This document shows, piece after piece, positions 37,730 through 46,095 of a stretch of 64,000 bases of DNA. The notes below the pieces were generated by a model, which worked only from the letters and a program-made list of their open reading frames with translations, had not been told where the DNA came from and searched no databases. A program made the translations under genes and the position numbers. Source of the DNA: Bryobacteraceae bacterium. Its GTDB lineage: Bacteria > Acidobacteriota > Terriglobia > Bryobacterales > Bryobacteraceae. Positions within the stretch are counted from its first letter, which is position 1, and every line of letters starts with the position of its first letter. The stretch is from contig JASHNT010000028.1 of the NCBI GenBank assembly GCA_030041495.1, positions 1 through 64,000 on the forward strand, read 5' to 3'.

Positions 37730-38548
37730 ATGTCCACCTGGGGATCAGCGCGGATCTTCCTGCTGGAAGCGCTGGTAGTGCTGTACTCCCTCACGGCCGC
37801 CGCGTTTCGTTCCGACAAGCCGTCAATCGCGACCGATGCGCGGGGATTGGTGAGACTGGCGATTCCAGCCGCCGCGGCGCTCGTTGGGCTCGGGATTCGG
37901 GATCGCCTGGCGCGCAACAAGACCCGCTCGCCGCACGACACGGTGATCGACGTTCTGGCCGCCTACGGCTTGGCGCTGCTCTCGCAAGCCGCTTTAATGG
38001 CGCTCGCGCCGGAGTGGATCCTTCCGCGCTGGGCGCCCACCCAGGGCGGCTTTGTCGGGATCATACTCTTGGCGATCTGCCGTTCTCTGTTTCCACCGAA
38101 TTCCCGCGAGGTCCGGAGCGAGCCCGCATTGCTCGCGGATTGGGAACTTGAGAGTCTCGCGCGGAGAGCACGGCGATTCAAACGCGTTTGCGTCGCATCC
38201 ACGGCGGCGGCAGGCGTTCTCGGCGCTTACCTGCTCACCCTAGGCCTAGTGAGAGCGCGCGCAGCAGGGACTTTCCTGCTGGTCGGAGCCCTGTATCTCG
38301 CGGCGCTAACGGCTCGGCGCGATGCACTGACGCACACAGCAGATGAGGACTTGCGCGCTCTTCGCCGCCAACTCCGTGGACTCTTGGTCTGGTGCTACGC
38401 TTCGCTTTTACCGGCATTGGTCCTGCTGCTCTGGGGAACGATGGTGTATCTCTACTGGGCCCCGCTGGTGATTTTGATTTTTGCGGAACTGACCCATCGA
38501 TCCCTGGAACGCCTGGGACCGGCGTCCGGCACAGTGCCTGCCCTATAA
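37730..38548 (+). CDS. Polytopic membrane hypothetical protein
   Basis: The 272-residue protein has about six or seven hydrophobic helices (IFLLEALVVLYSLTAAAF, LAIPAAAALVGLGI, VLAAYGLALLSQAALMA, ASTAAAGVLGAYLLTLGLV, FLLVGALYLAALTA, and a double helix at the end near residues 220-255). A charged loop lies near residues 125-150. I do not recognise the family. It follows the amidohydrolase by 16 bases on the same strand and ends just before the hairpin at 38555, so it is probably the last gene of that transcript. Confidence 0.65.
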   Translation: MSTWGSARIFLLEALVVLYSLTAAAFRSDKPSIATDARGLVRLAIPAAAALVGLGIRDRLARNKTRSPHDTVIDVLAAYGLALLSQAALMALAPEWILPRWAPTQGGFVGIILLAICRSLFPPNSREVRSEPALLADWELESLARRARRFKRVCVASTAAAGVLGAYLLTLGLVRARAAGTFLLVGALYLAALTARRDALTHTADEDLRALRRQLRGLLVWCYASLLPALVLLLWGTMVYLYWAPLVILIFAELTHRSLERLGPASGTVPAL

Positions 38549-38554
38549 CAAGAA

Positions 38555-38574
38555 GGGCGGGCCGAAGCCCGCCC
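38555..38574. terminator. GC-rich hairpin terminator
   Basis: GGGCGGGC (38555-38562) and GCCCGCCC (38567-38574) form a perfect 8-bp stem with a CGAA loop; outer bases CAAG and CTTG extend it with a bulged A. It lies 6 bases after the stop of the membrane gene, where an intrinsic terminator is expected, though the T-run is short (TCTT). It may end transcripts from both directions, since the minus-strand HtrA gene also ends nearby. Confidence 0.7.
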
Positions 38575-38610
38575 TCTTGCCGATCGTTTTCGCGTCCCTC
38601 TCTCTTTAAT

Positions 38611-38673
38611 CGCGCACAACGGAACGCGGCAGCATCTCCCTTTCTCTATGGTTCCTGCCACGTCCTGTGCGCT
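38611..38673. repeat. Palindromic repeat unit, copy 1
   Basis: The 63-base unit occurs twice with a 78-base period. Each copy is a compound hairpin: outer arms GCGCACA and TGTGCGC, inner arms GCGGCAG and CTGCCGC. In copy 1 the inner 3' arm is CTGCCAC, which would pair by G-U in a minus-strand RNA. The rest of the gap is unremarkable. Confidence 0.7.
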
Positions 38674-38688
38674 CCATCCTCCCCTTTT

Positions 38689-38751
38689 CGCGCACAACCG
38701 AACGCGGCAGCATCTCCCTTTCTCTATGGTTCCTGCCGCGTCCTGTGCGCT
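38689..38751. repeat. Palindromic repeat unit, copy 2
   Basis: This copy differs from copy 1 at two positions (G to C in the linker after the outer arm, A to G in the inner arm). The unit lies 17 bases from the stop of the HtrA-type gene (minus strand), so it falls in that gene's 3' untranslated region. It resembles bacterial REP-type palindromes. Confidence 0.7.
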
Positions 38752-38767
38752 GCTTCATTTCCAGCCG

Positions 38768-40270
38768 TTATTGGATCGCGATAAACGTCGTCGTGCCGCC
38801 GCGATTCACGAGCAGGAGCACCGGGCTGCCCTTGGGGGTCGCGGACACCGCGCGGTCAAATTCGCCGACGGTTGAGACCGGCTGGCGATTCACTTCCATG
38901 ATTACGTCGCCTTCTTGCAAACCGGCTTCAAAAGCCGCGCTGGATTGCGAGACGCTCGACACCGCCACGCCACGAGTCTGCGGAGCGATTTTCAGACTGC
39001 GGGCGATTTCGGGCGTCAGCGCCTGCACCGAAACTCCGCTCAGGCCGCTGCTGGGTTGCCCCGAATTGGAGTTGCTGTTGGAGGCTTGCTCCTCATTCTC
39101 CGGGAAGTTGCCGAGTGTAATCGACACGTTCATGGGATTTCCGTTACGCAGCACTTTCAGATTCACCTTGGTGCCGGGATCCATGGTGCCGATCCGGAAG
39201 CGGAGTTGATCGCGATCCGGAACCGCCTGCCCGTTGAGCTCGGTCACGATGTCACCCTGTTTCAGACCGGCATTGTCGGCCGGACTTCCAGGCGTCACGT
39301 CGCCAATCAACGCGCCGGCGGTGGTAGTGTGGAAGGCCTGAGCCAGAGCCGGAGTCACGTTTTCGATCGAAACTCCGAGGTAGCCACGGTCCACTTTGCC
39401 GTGCGCCAGAATCTCATCCATATCGTGCTTGGCGACGTTGATCGGCACCGCGAAGCCGATGCCGACATTACCGCCGGAATTGCCGACGATGGCCGTGTTG
39501 ATGCCGATCAAATGGCCCTCGTCATCCACCAGAGCTCCGCCGGAATTGCCGGGGTTGATTGCAGCGTCGGTCTGAATGAAGTTCTCAAGCTCCTCGATTT
39601 GGCTACCCAAGCTGCGGCCCGTCGCGCTGACGATACCCTGCGTCACGGTCTGGCCCACGCCAAACGGATCGCCAATGGCCAGGACGATATCGCCCACTTC
39701 GACTTTGCTCGAATCCGCGAGCGTTAAGGTCGGGAGGTTGGTTGCATCAATCTTGATCAACGCGACGTCGGTGCGCGGATCGGTGCCGATTACCTTCGCC
39801 TTGAACTGCCGATTGTCGTGCAGCGTCACTTGCACTTCACTCGCGTCCTCCACCACGTGGTTATTGGTCAGAATGTAACCGTCCGGGGTCACGATCACGC
39901 CCGAGCCGGTGCCGGTTTCACGCTGCTCCTGCGGCTGGTTCGGGACCATATTGAATTGCCGCCCCTGCCCGCCGAAGCCGAACTGATTGCCGAAGAACTG
40001 CTGGAACAAATCATCGGGAATCTGTCCGGTCTGTTCCTTGACCATCTTTGTGGACGAAATATTGGCCACGGCCGGCACCACCTGTTTGATCATGGCCGAA
40101 TAGCCATGGTGCGCGCCCGGATAGGAGCTTGGCATCACCTTTACGTTGGCCGGTGGGTTCGCCTGACGGTCGGCAGTGGCTCCCCGCAGCCCTACAAAGC
40201 CCACCACCGCTAAAGCGGCCACTACGGCGGCTATGCTCTGCCACCGCTTTGGAAAGATCTTGAATCGCAT
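38768..40270 (-). CDS. HtrA/DegP-type serine protease with two PDZ domains
   Basis: The 500-residue protein starts at ATG 40270 behind GAGG, with a cytoplasmic basic stretch and a membrane or signal helix (QSIAAVVAALAVVGFVGLRG). The chymotrypsin-like domain has the triad in YILTNNHVVEDA (His), DPRTDVALIKI (Asp) and NPGNSGGALVDD (Ser), followed by VGIGFAVPINVA. Two PDZ domains follow (GYLGVSIENV, GDIVTELNGQ; GVAVSSVSQS, GDVIMEVNRQ). It is a periplasmic quality-control protease/chaperone. A Ser/Asn linker lies between the PDZ domains. The open frame extends to 40534 but has no better start. Confidence 0.95.
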   Translation of the reverse strand: MRFKIFPKRWQSIAAVVAALAVVGFVGLRGATADRQANPPANVKVMPSSYPGAHHGYSAMIKQVVPAVANISSTKMVKEQTGQIPDDLFQQFFGNQFGFGGQGRQFNMVPNQPQEQRETGTGSGVIVTPDGYILTNNHVVEDASEVQVTLHDNRQFKAKVIGTDPRTDVALIKIDATNLPTLTLADSSKVEVGDIVLAIGDPFGVGQTVTQGIVSATGRSLGSQIEELENFIQTDAAINPGNSGGALVDDEGHLIGINTAIVGNSGGNVGIGFAVPINVAKHDMDEILAHGKVDRGYLGVSIENVTPALAQAFHTTTAGALIGDVTPGSPADNAGLKQGDIVTELNGQAVPDRDQLRFRIGTMDPGTKVNLKVLRNGNPMNVSITLGNFPENEEQASNSNSNSGQPSSGLSGVSVQALTPEIARSLKIAPQTRGVAVSSVSQSSAAFEAGLQEGDVIMEVNRQPVSTVGEFDRAVSATPKGSPVLLLVNRGGTTTFIAIQ

Positions 40271-40368
40271 TTCCTCACTACCTCCTGTTTCAGAGTAAAG
40301 CCGGCAGGTTTTGCCTCCCATACCCCGGAGACGGGAGTGGCACGCACTTTGGAAGGGTATACGCCAAA

Positions 40369-40399
40369 TTGCCAAGCGCCGGCTGGTGTCGCGTATAAT
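40369..40399 (+). promoter_or_regulatory. Candidate sigma70-type promoter
   Basis: TTGCCA (40369-40374) and TATAAT (40394-40399) are separated by 19 bases, upstream of the sugar dehydrogenase gene. The -10 is a perfect consensus; the spacing is slightly long. The transcript would have an 80-base leader with GGGAGG before the ATG at 40480. The rest of the 209-base gap shows no further structure. Confidence 0.5.
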
Positions 40400-40479
40400 A
40401 GTCAGGGCGCAGGGGCATAATTGACAGCCTTCCCGGGCCACCGGCCGCGCCGGACTCATACCAGTACAGGGAGGTAAAG

Positions 40480-41817
40480 ATGAAGAATTATCGTTGGGCT
40501 GCGGCGGGTGCGGCATTCCTGCTCGCGTTCGCATTGGCTTTGCAGGGCGATGGAGCTAAAATCGCCGGTCTGATCACCGGCCAAGCTGCATTTGTGAGCT
40601 CTAAGGATTTGAAACCCGGAGTGTTCCGCAAGATCACGGTGGCCGACCTGCCAGAACCGGGCGATGCGCATCCGAGTTTTGGAAAGATGTCGCCACGGCC
40701 CGAGGGGGCGCTGCCGCAGGTTCCCGAGGGATTCAAAGTAGAGCTCTACGCTCATGACGACCTGAAGGCTCCGCGGCAGATTCGTCGGGCTCCCAACGGC
40801 GACCTTTTTGTCGCCGAGGAAGCGGCCGGGGACATCAAAGTGATTCGCGACAACGGAGGGAAGGCCGAGATTTCGACCTTCGCCACGGGACTCGCTCCCA
40901 ATCCGCGAGAGGGAGGAGTTTTTGGAATCGCGTTCTATCCGGTGGGTGCGAATCCGCAGTGGGTCTACTTTGGCGAGACCGGCGGTGTGGTCCGCTTCCC
41001 CTATAAGAACGGCGACCTCAAGGCCACCGGCATGCCCGAAACCCTGGTTTCCAATATTCAGCCCGGCGGCGACCACCGGACCAGGGACATCGTATTCACC
41101 AAAGACGGCAAGTACATGCTGGTGGCCGTCGGATCGGCGGACAACGTCAGCCAGAGCAATCGTTCGCAGGAGCATCGCGCCAATGTGCTGGAGTACACGC
41201 CGGAGGGTAAGTTCGTGAAGATCTACGCCTCCGGCATTCGCAACCCGGTCGGCTTGGCCATCGATCCCCGCGACGGCATGCTGTGGACTTCGGTGAATGA
41301 GCGCGACAACCTGGGCAACAACCTGGTGCCCGATTACATCACTTCCGTCAAAGAGGGCGGTTTCTACGGCTGGCCCTGGTTCTATATCGGCCAGCATGAA
41401 GATCCGCGCGCCAAGGCCGACTACAACGGCAAGGACAAGGAAACGCTGCCGAGAGTGGCCAGCGAAACCATCGACAAAGTGATCGTGCCGGACGTGCTGA
41501 TTCAGGCTCACAGCGCGTCGCTGGGACTGACTTTCTACGACGGAACCCAGTTCCCGGCCGAATATCGCGGCGACGTCTTCGCGGGCGAGCATGGATCCTG
41601 GAACAGAACTCCGATGTCGGGGCATGAGCTGGTGCGGGTTCCGCTCACCAAGGGAAAATCGAACGGAGTGTATGAGGATTTCATGACCGGCATGATCGCT
41701 CCGGATGGAAACGCCTGGGGCCGGGTGACGGGAGTGGCCGTCGGTAAGTATGGATCGCTGTACGTCACGGACGACGGGTCGAACTCAGTCTGGAAAATCA
41801 GTTACACGGGCAAATAA
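40480..41817 (+). CDS. PQQ-type sorbosone/glucose dehydrogenase-like protein
   Basis: The 445-residue exported protein has a signal peptide (YRWAAAGAAFLLAFALALQG) and a six-bladed propeller typical of sorbosone dehydrogenase or soluble PQQ glucose dehydrogenase: GFKVELYAHDDLKAPRQIRR, GDLFVAEEAAGDIKVI, DHRTRDIVFTKDGKYMLVAV, ASGIRNPVGLAIDPRDGMLW and AHSASLGLTFYDG. It oxidises a sugar in the periplasm with PQQ, if PQQ is available; no pqq genes are here. The PEBP-family gene follows 24 bases later. Confidence 0.87.
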   Translation: MKNYRWAAAGAAFLLAFALALQGDGAKIAGLITGQAAFVSSKDLKPGVFRKITVADLPEPGDAHPSFGKMSPRPEGALPQVPEGFKVELYAHDDLKAPRQIRRAPNGDLFVAEEAAGDIKVIRDNGGKAEISTFATGLAPNPREGGVFGIAFYPVGANPQWVYFGETGGVVRFPYKNGDLKATGMPETLVSNIQPGGDHRTRDIVFTKDGKYMLVAVGSADNVSQSNRSQEHRANVLEYTPEGKFVKIYASGIRNPVGLAIDPRDGMLWTSVNERDNLGNNLVPDYITSVKEGGFYGWPWFYIGQHEDPRAKADYNGKDKETLPRVASETIDKVIVPDVLIQAHSASLGLTFYDGTQFPAEYRGDVFAGEHGSWNRTPMSGHELVRVPLTKGKSNGVYEDFMTGMIAPDGNAWGRVTGVAVGKYGSLYVTDDGSNSVWKISYTGK

Positions 41818-41841
41818 ATCAGACAAGGAGAAATTCAGAGC

Positions 41842-42456
41842 ATGAAACTCGCACGAGGGCTGGCGATTGTGGTTGTGACTCTGGCGTTCGCGGCCGGAAT
41901 GATGCTGGCGCAGAACGGCGGCGGCAGAGGCAAGGGCGGCGGCAAGGGCCGCGGCAAAGGTGGAATCCCGGCTCCGCTGACCGTAACGGTGACCGGATAT
42001 TCCGACGGCGGGATGATTCCGGATAGCATCGGCTGCGCCGCCAACGGCCAGCAAAAGGAGTCGCCCAAAATCGAATGGTCGGGTGCCCCGGCCGGTACGA
42101 TGGCTTTCGCCCTGATCATGCACGATACCGATGTCACTCTGGCGCCCGTGGCCGTTCCGGACGTGCTGCATTGGGCCATTTTCGACATCCCCGGCACCGC
42201 TACGGGTCTTCCCGCGGGCGTAGCGAAGACCGCGACCCTCCCGGACGGCAGCGTGCAGATCAACAACGTCGCCGGAATGCCTGGATTCTACAGCCCGTGC
42301 CCTCCGGCGCCGACCGTGCACCATTACATCATCGAAGTGTACGCGCTGGATGCCAAGCTGGGTCTGCCCGCGACGGCGACTCGCGCGGAACTGATGGCAG
42401 CCCTGGAGATGCACACTCGCGCCAAGGGGACGTACGTCGGCGTGTACCACGTTTAG
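41842..42456 (+). CDS. YbhB/YbcL-type PEBP protein
   Basis: The 204-residue protein has a signal peptide (MKLARGLAIVVVTLAFAAGM), a low-complexity Gly/Lys/Arg linker (residues 30-48), and the phosphatidylethanolamine-binding core: CAANGQQKESPKIEWSGAPA, ALIMHDTDV, VLHWAIFDIPG and SPCPPAPTVHHYIIEVYALD. The motifs DP-type (HDTD) and the Tyr/His region match the Raf-kinase-inhibitor-like bacterial family. The ligand is unknown. AAGGAG ribosome site at about 41826. It ends the small operon begun at 40480. Confidence 0.88.
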   Translation: MKLARGLAIVVVTLAFAAGMMLAQNGGGRGKGGGKGRGKGGIPAPLTVTVTGYSDGGMIPDSIGCAANGQQKESPKIEWSGAPAGTMAFALIMHDTDVTLAPVAVPDVLHWAIFDIPGTATGLPAGVAKTATLPDGSVQINNVAGMPGFYSPCPPAPTVHHYIIEVYALDAKLGLPATATRAELMAALEMHTRAKGTYVGVYHV

Positions 42457-42542
42457 TCTGATATCGAGTTGAAGTTCATGCGGAGCGTGGCGCCGGTCTT
42501 TTGGGATGAAATGGATCGCTTCGCGCCGCTTTGTTCTGCGCG

Positions 42543-44585
42543 CTACTTAAGGAGAACCCGGTCGTCGACCCGAGGCGCCGGGCGCTCGATTACAGTCTCG
42601 ACCACCGTGAAGGTCACAACCCAGCCGACCTTGCCGCGCGCATAGCGGACCTGAACGTCATCGAACCGCCCCGTGTTCCGGAGTAGCTTGACGTCCTTGT
42701 CGAGGACATCTTGGTCGAGTTTGTCGCCCTCGCGCGTGGGGATCAGGTTGAGTAAAAGTTCCTGCGGAAAACGCTTGGCCCCTTGGAAGACGATGGCCTC
42801 GATGGCGTCCGCGGGCGCGACCACGGGCTTTGGCGGCGGCTGAAGTGCCGCGAAGGCCTGGAGCCGCTGGAACTGGTCCTGGGAAGCCGGGCCCGTTCGC
42901 ACGCCGATCCCAAGCTGCTCGGCGAGTGCTTGTCCGGTGCCGGGGACATAGAGCAGCTTGTCTTTCTCAGCGGGGTCGGCGGTCATGTGGTATTCACCTT
43001 TTCCCGTGGGGTCGACGAACTCGATGACGACGTCGTTGCCAATGCCCTCAATAAAGCGGTAGCGCCAATCCTCGAAAGGGTACGTTTGTGTCGTGCCGCC
43101 GCCTTGCTCGGGGGGCCGCTGGTAGGCGCCGCCGGAGGGATGCTCGTCCCTTTCATCTGGAGGGCCATATTTGATGTAAATCATTCCGCGATCGGTCTTC
43201 CAGCCGGGAATACCGCTCTTGGCAGAGAAAGTGTCGTTGGCGTAAAGTACACGCCGGTAGTACTCTTCGCGGTACTCATTCTCTACAGTGCTGGGGGTGG
43301 GATCGCGTTTCAGCCAGAAATACTCGATAAAGGCCTCGCGCTCAGCGTCGGTGTTCAGCTTGAGGAACGCCGAGCGCTCTTCCGGCGTGATGATCCAGAA
43401 GACCTCTTCGTTCAGCCATTTCTGATAAGGCGTCTCGAGCTCCCGCTTCAGCCTCTGCTCCTCCGTTTCGCGGGAGGGTGGGGCTTCCGTCGGCGGCGTT
43501 GAAGGCGAGGCCGCTTGTGCCGCAGGTGGCTGCGGCGTTTTAGCCGCGGGTGCTGCAGCCGGCGCCGGCGTAGCTGCAGGGGCCGACGGAGCCGGAGGGT
43601 TCTGCGCGTGCCCGACCGAAACCGCCACTGCGGCCACGGCTACGAGTACGCTCGCTGAGAACCCTAGCGGCGCAACCAGGCGCGGCCGCGCTCCGCCCGC
43701 ACCGAGTAACCTTCGAATCCGATGCATGAGCTGCCCCCCATTCGCGGCGATTGCCGCTTCGTACACCGACCAGCGCTGCTGTTCCAAGCCCGCCAGCGCC
43801 TCGGCGAATTCGCGGCCGTCACCGCGCGCCGCAACCACCGCATCGTCGCAGCAGTGTTCGCGCTCGGCTCGGATCACGGAGGAAACCCACCACACGGCCG
43901 GATGGTAGAAGAGCAAGTCCTCGGCGAGGCTCTGGAGCAGATTCACCAGATAATCGTGCCGCCGGATATGGGCCAGCTCATGCAGCAGGATGCATTCCAG
44001 ATGCTCCGGCGGGAAGCCGGTGAACAGGCTCGCCGGAATCAGGATCGCCGGCTTCACCCAGCCGATGACCATCGGCACATCGGCCAAATATGACTCCAGC
44101 AGCCTCACGGGCCGCGAGACGAGCAGCATCGCCGACAACCGCGCAAGACGCTCCTGCCACTCAGCCGATGCCGCCGCGACCGAGGTTCTCTTTAATCGAA
44201 TCGCTGCCAGCCACGCCGCGACGCTGCGCAGCGAAAATAGAATCACGCCCAGCATCCATAGCGGCGCGATCCAATCCAACGGATGGGGAGCCGGACTGGC
44301 GCTGGATGGTCCAGGACGTACGAAGAGTGTTGGCGCAGGAACCGCCGTCCGCGCCATGGTCTGCACCGAGGAAATGGTCCGCGTATGCGGCCAAAACCAC
44401 GCCAGCGTCACGCCAAATGCCGCCAGCATCGCGAGAAGCGCCACGCACGCCAGCCCATAGCGCACGCGAGCCGAAGCCGGACGGCAAACGTACAGGGCGA
44501 AGGCTAACAGCAACGCGATCGCGGCGCCTTCCCAGACAAACTGTAACAGCGCATGCGCGAGAACGGAGGCAAGGTCCGGTTTCAT
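42543..44585 (-). CDS. M56 (BlaR1-type) peptidase fused to GWxTD and POTRA-like domains
   Basis: The 680-residue fusion has three parts. Residues 1-325 are a four-helix membrane domain with the zinc site LLHELAHIRRHDY (His202-Glu203, His206) and EREHCCDDAV near 241-250, as in BlaR1/MecR1. After a Pro/Ala linker (330-380), residues 395-570 hold a GWxTD domain (WLNEEVFWIITPEERSAFLK, IPGWKTDRGMIYIKYGPPDE). Residues 600-680 look like a POTRA domain (IEAIVFQGAKRFPQELLLNL, then RNTGRFDDVQVRYARGKVGW). The beta-lactam sensor domain of classical BlaR1 is absent. It overlaps the BlaI gene by four bases, so both are co-translated. Confidence 0.88.
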   Translation of the reverse strand: MKPDLASVLAHALLQFVWEGAAIALLLAFALYVCRPASARVRYGLACVALLAMLAAFGVTLAWFWPHTRTISSVQTMARTAVPAPTLFVRPGPSSASPAPHPLDWIAPLWMLGVILFSLRSVAAWLAAIRLKRTSVAAASAEWQERLARLSAMLLVSRPVRLLESYLADVPMVIGWVKPAILIPASLFTGFPPEHLECILLHELAHIRRHDYLVNLLQSLAEDLLFYHPAVWWVSSVIRAEREHCCDDAVVAARGDGREFAEALAGLEQQRWSVYEAAIAANGGQLMHRIRRLLGAGGARPRLVAPLGFSASVLVAVAAVAVSVGHAQNPPAPSAPAATPAPAAAPAAKTPQPPAAQAASPSTPPTEAPPSRETEEQRLKRELETPYQKWLNEEVFWIITPEERSAFLKLNTDAEREAFIEYFWLKRDPTPSTVENEYREEYYRRVLYANDTFSAKSGIPGWKTDRGMIYIKYGPPDERDEHPSGGAYQRPPEQGGGTTQTYPFEDWRYRFIEGIGNDVVIEFVDPTGKGEYHMTADPAEKDKLLYVPGTGQALAEQLGIGVRTGPASQDQFQRLQAFAALQPPPKPVVAPADAIEAIVFQGAKRFPQELLLNLIPTREGDKLDQDVLDKDVKLLRNTGRFDDVQVRYARGKVGWVVTFTVVETVIERPAPRVDDRVLLK

Positions 44586-44977
44586 TTTGCGCCCCTTTCA
44601 TATTCGTCCAGCAATTTCCGAATCTCCGCCAGTTCTTTCTTCGACGTCCTCCGGCTGCCTAGAGCCCCCATCACCAGGCTCTTGGCCGACCCTCCGAAAG
44701 CCCTCTCCAGCAGGTCGCCCGCGAGCTGCCTTTGCGTCCATTCCTTCGGGCGCGCGGCCTGATAGAGATGCGCGCGAGCGTCCTCATTACGCTCGGCAAT
44801 TCCCTTCTCCGCCATTATCTGAAGAAGCTTCAGCACGGTCGTGTACTGCGTGGGCTTGCGCGTGGCGATGGCCTCGTGCACTTCGCGCACCGTGGATGGT
44901 CCGCGCTCCCACAGCACGGTGAGGATCTCCAGTTCGGCAGAAGTAGGCTTGGGCGGATCCGGCACTTTCGATGACAT
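44582..44977 (-). CDS. BlaI/MecI/CopY-family repressor
   Basis: The 131-residue protein is a full-length BlaI: TSAELEILTVLWERGPSTVR at the N-terminus, the recognition helix and wing (VHEAIATRKPTQYTTVLKLL, QIMAEKGIAERNEDARAHLY), and a C-terminal dimer helix (SKKELAEIRKLLDEYERGAK). Such repressors are inactivated by the proteolytic signal of their M56 partner, encoded directly downstream with an ATGA overlap. A dyad overlaps its promoter. The signal in this organism is unlikely to be a beta-lactam, since no beta-lactamase is beside it. Confidence 0.95.
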   Translation of the reverse strand: MSSKVPDPPKPTSAELEILTVLWERGPSTVREVHEAIATRKPTQYTTVLKLLQIMAEKGIAERNEDARAHLYQAARPKEWTQRQLAGDLLERAFGGSAKSLVMGALGSRRTSKKELAEIRKLLDEYERGAK

Positions 44978-44978
44978 C

Positions 44979-45014
44979 TACGAAGACTGTACTACGATAT
45001 ACTTCGTATGTCAA
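44979..45014 (-). promoter_or_regulatory. blaI-M56 promoter with overlapping dyad operator
   Basis: On the minus strand TTGACA (45009-45014) and TACAGT (44986-44991) are 17 bases apart, a good sigma70-type promoter. The inverted arms TACGAAG (44979-44985) and CTTCGTA (45002-45008) flank the -10 and fill the spacer; a second near-match TACTACG is in the centre. BlaI proteins bind TAC-type dyads across their own promoter, so this is a likely self-operator. Confidence 0.6.
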
Positions 45015-45044
45015 CCCTTCGAACCGGATTATTTTGGGGAGAGA

Positions 45045-46049
45045 CTATTTTGAAAGCGGCGCGGGCGGCGTGAACAGTCCCATCGCCTGCTTGACCTGGT
45101 TCACCGTATCCTTGGCCAGCGGCGACACCCTCCGCGCGCCTTCGTCCAGCACCGCGGCGACATAGCCCCTCTCCGCCGTGATCTGGCGATACCGTTCCTG
45201 GATGGGGGCGAGCGCGCTCACCACCGCCTCGGCCACCTGCTTCTTCAGATCCCCGTAGCGCATCCCGGTGAAGTGCGACCGTAGCTGCTCATCGGGCCAT
45301 TCGATGAACGCCTGGAAAATGGTCAGCAGATTGCGCACACCAGCTCCCGCGTTTTCGAAATCGACATCCGGGTTCGAATCGGTAGTCGAACGCATAATCT
45401 TCTTTCGAATCGCATCCGGAGGGTCCAGCAGGCTGATGGCGTGGCCAGCGCCCGCGGTCGACTTGCTCATCTTCTTCTCCGGATCGTCGAGACCCATGAT
45501 GCGCGCGCCCACGCTCGGCAAGTGCGTCGCCGGCATCACGAAGGTCTCGCCGTAGAGCGAATTGAAACGCTGCGCGATGTCGCGAGCCAGCTCCAGATGT
45601 TGCGTCTGATCGTCGCCCACCGGCACGATGCCGGCTTGATACAACAAAATATCGGCTGCCATCAGCACCGGATATTGCAGCAGTCCGTCGCCGATCGTCT
45701 CTTGCGCCGCCGACTTCGCTTTATATTGCGTCATCCGCTCCAGCCAGCCGACCGGAGTCACGCAGGTCAACATCCACGCTAATTCCGCATGCTCCGGCAC
45801 CGAGGATTGCACCACCAGGGCGGAATGTTTCGGATCGATCCCGATGGCCAGCAGTACGGCGGCGAGCTCCTCGATTTTCCCGCGCAGCTCCTTGGGATCC
45901 TGATACGTCGTGATCGCGTGCAGGTCGACGATGCAGTAGATGCTATCGTAGTCATACTGGATCTTGGCCCAGTTCTTCAACGCGCCAAGATAATTCCCAA
46001 TATGCGGACTGCCGGTGGGCTGGATTCCGGAGAGGACTCTGGTTTTCAT
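45045..46049 (-). CDS. trpS: Tryptophan--tRNA ligase
   Basis: The 334-residue class I synthetase starts MKTRVLSGIQPTGSPHIGNY (start at ATG 46049), with the HIGH variant PHIGN and the KMSKS signature in PEKKMSKSTAG. LVVQSSVPEHAELAWMLTCV, YPVLMAADILLYQA and VGDDQTQHLELARDIA are further family blocks. The length is normal. An upstream ATG at 46073 is possible, as no ribosome site is clear for either. Its start region is shared with the divergent RNA methyltransferase gene. Confidence 0.95.
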   Translation of the reverse strand: MKTRVLSGIQPTGSPHIGNYLGALKNWAKIQYDYDSIYCIVDLHAITTYQDPKELRGKIEELAAVLLAIGIDPKHSALVVQSSVPEHAELAWMLTCVTPVGWLERMTQYKAKSAAQETIGDGLLQYPVLMAADILLYQAGIVPVGDDQTQHLELARDIAQRFNSLYGETFVMPATHLPSVGARIMGLDDPEKKMSKSTAGAGHAISLLDPPDAIRKKIMRSTTDSNPDVDFENAGAGVRNLLTIFQAFIEWPDEQLRSHFTGMRYGDLKKQVAEAVVSALAPIQERYRQITAERGYVAAVLDEGARRVSPLAKDTVNQVKQAMGLFTPPAPLSK

Positions 46050-46095
46050 TCGGGTGTCAAGGAGAACTTCCATCGTAAACGAAGTCAGCCACGAA

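Noticed and set aside
38611-38751. CRISPR array from two near-identical repeats
   Set aside because: Only two copies, spacing of 15 bases, repeats of 63 bases and internally palindromic; no cas genes nearby. Called a palindromic repeat pair.
40271-40479. Sigma-E-type promoter of the HtrA gene
   Set aside because: GGAACTT or TCAAA-like boxes with proper spacing are not visible; only the plus-strand TTGCCA/TATAAT was convincing.
42543-44585. Beta-lactam resistance receptor (BlaR1)
   Set aside because: The penicillin-binding sensor domain is missing, and no beta-lactamase gene lies beside it. The M56 and BlaI parts are kept, without the resistance claim.
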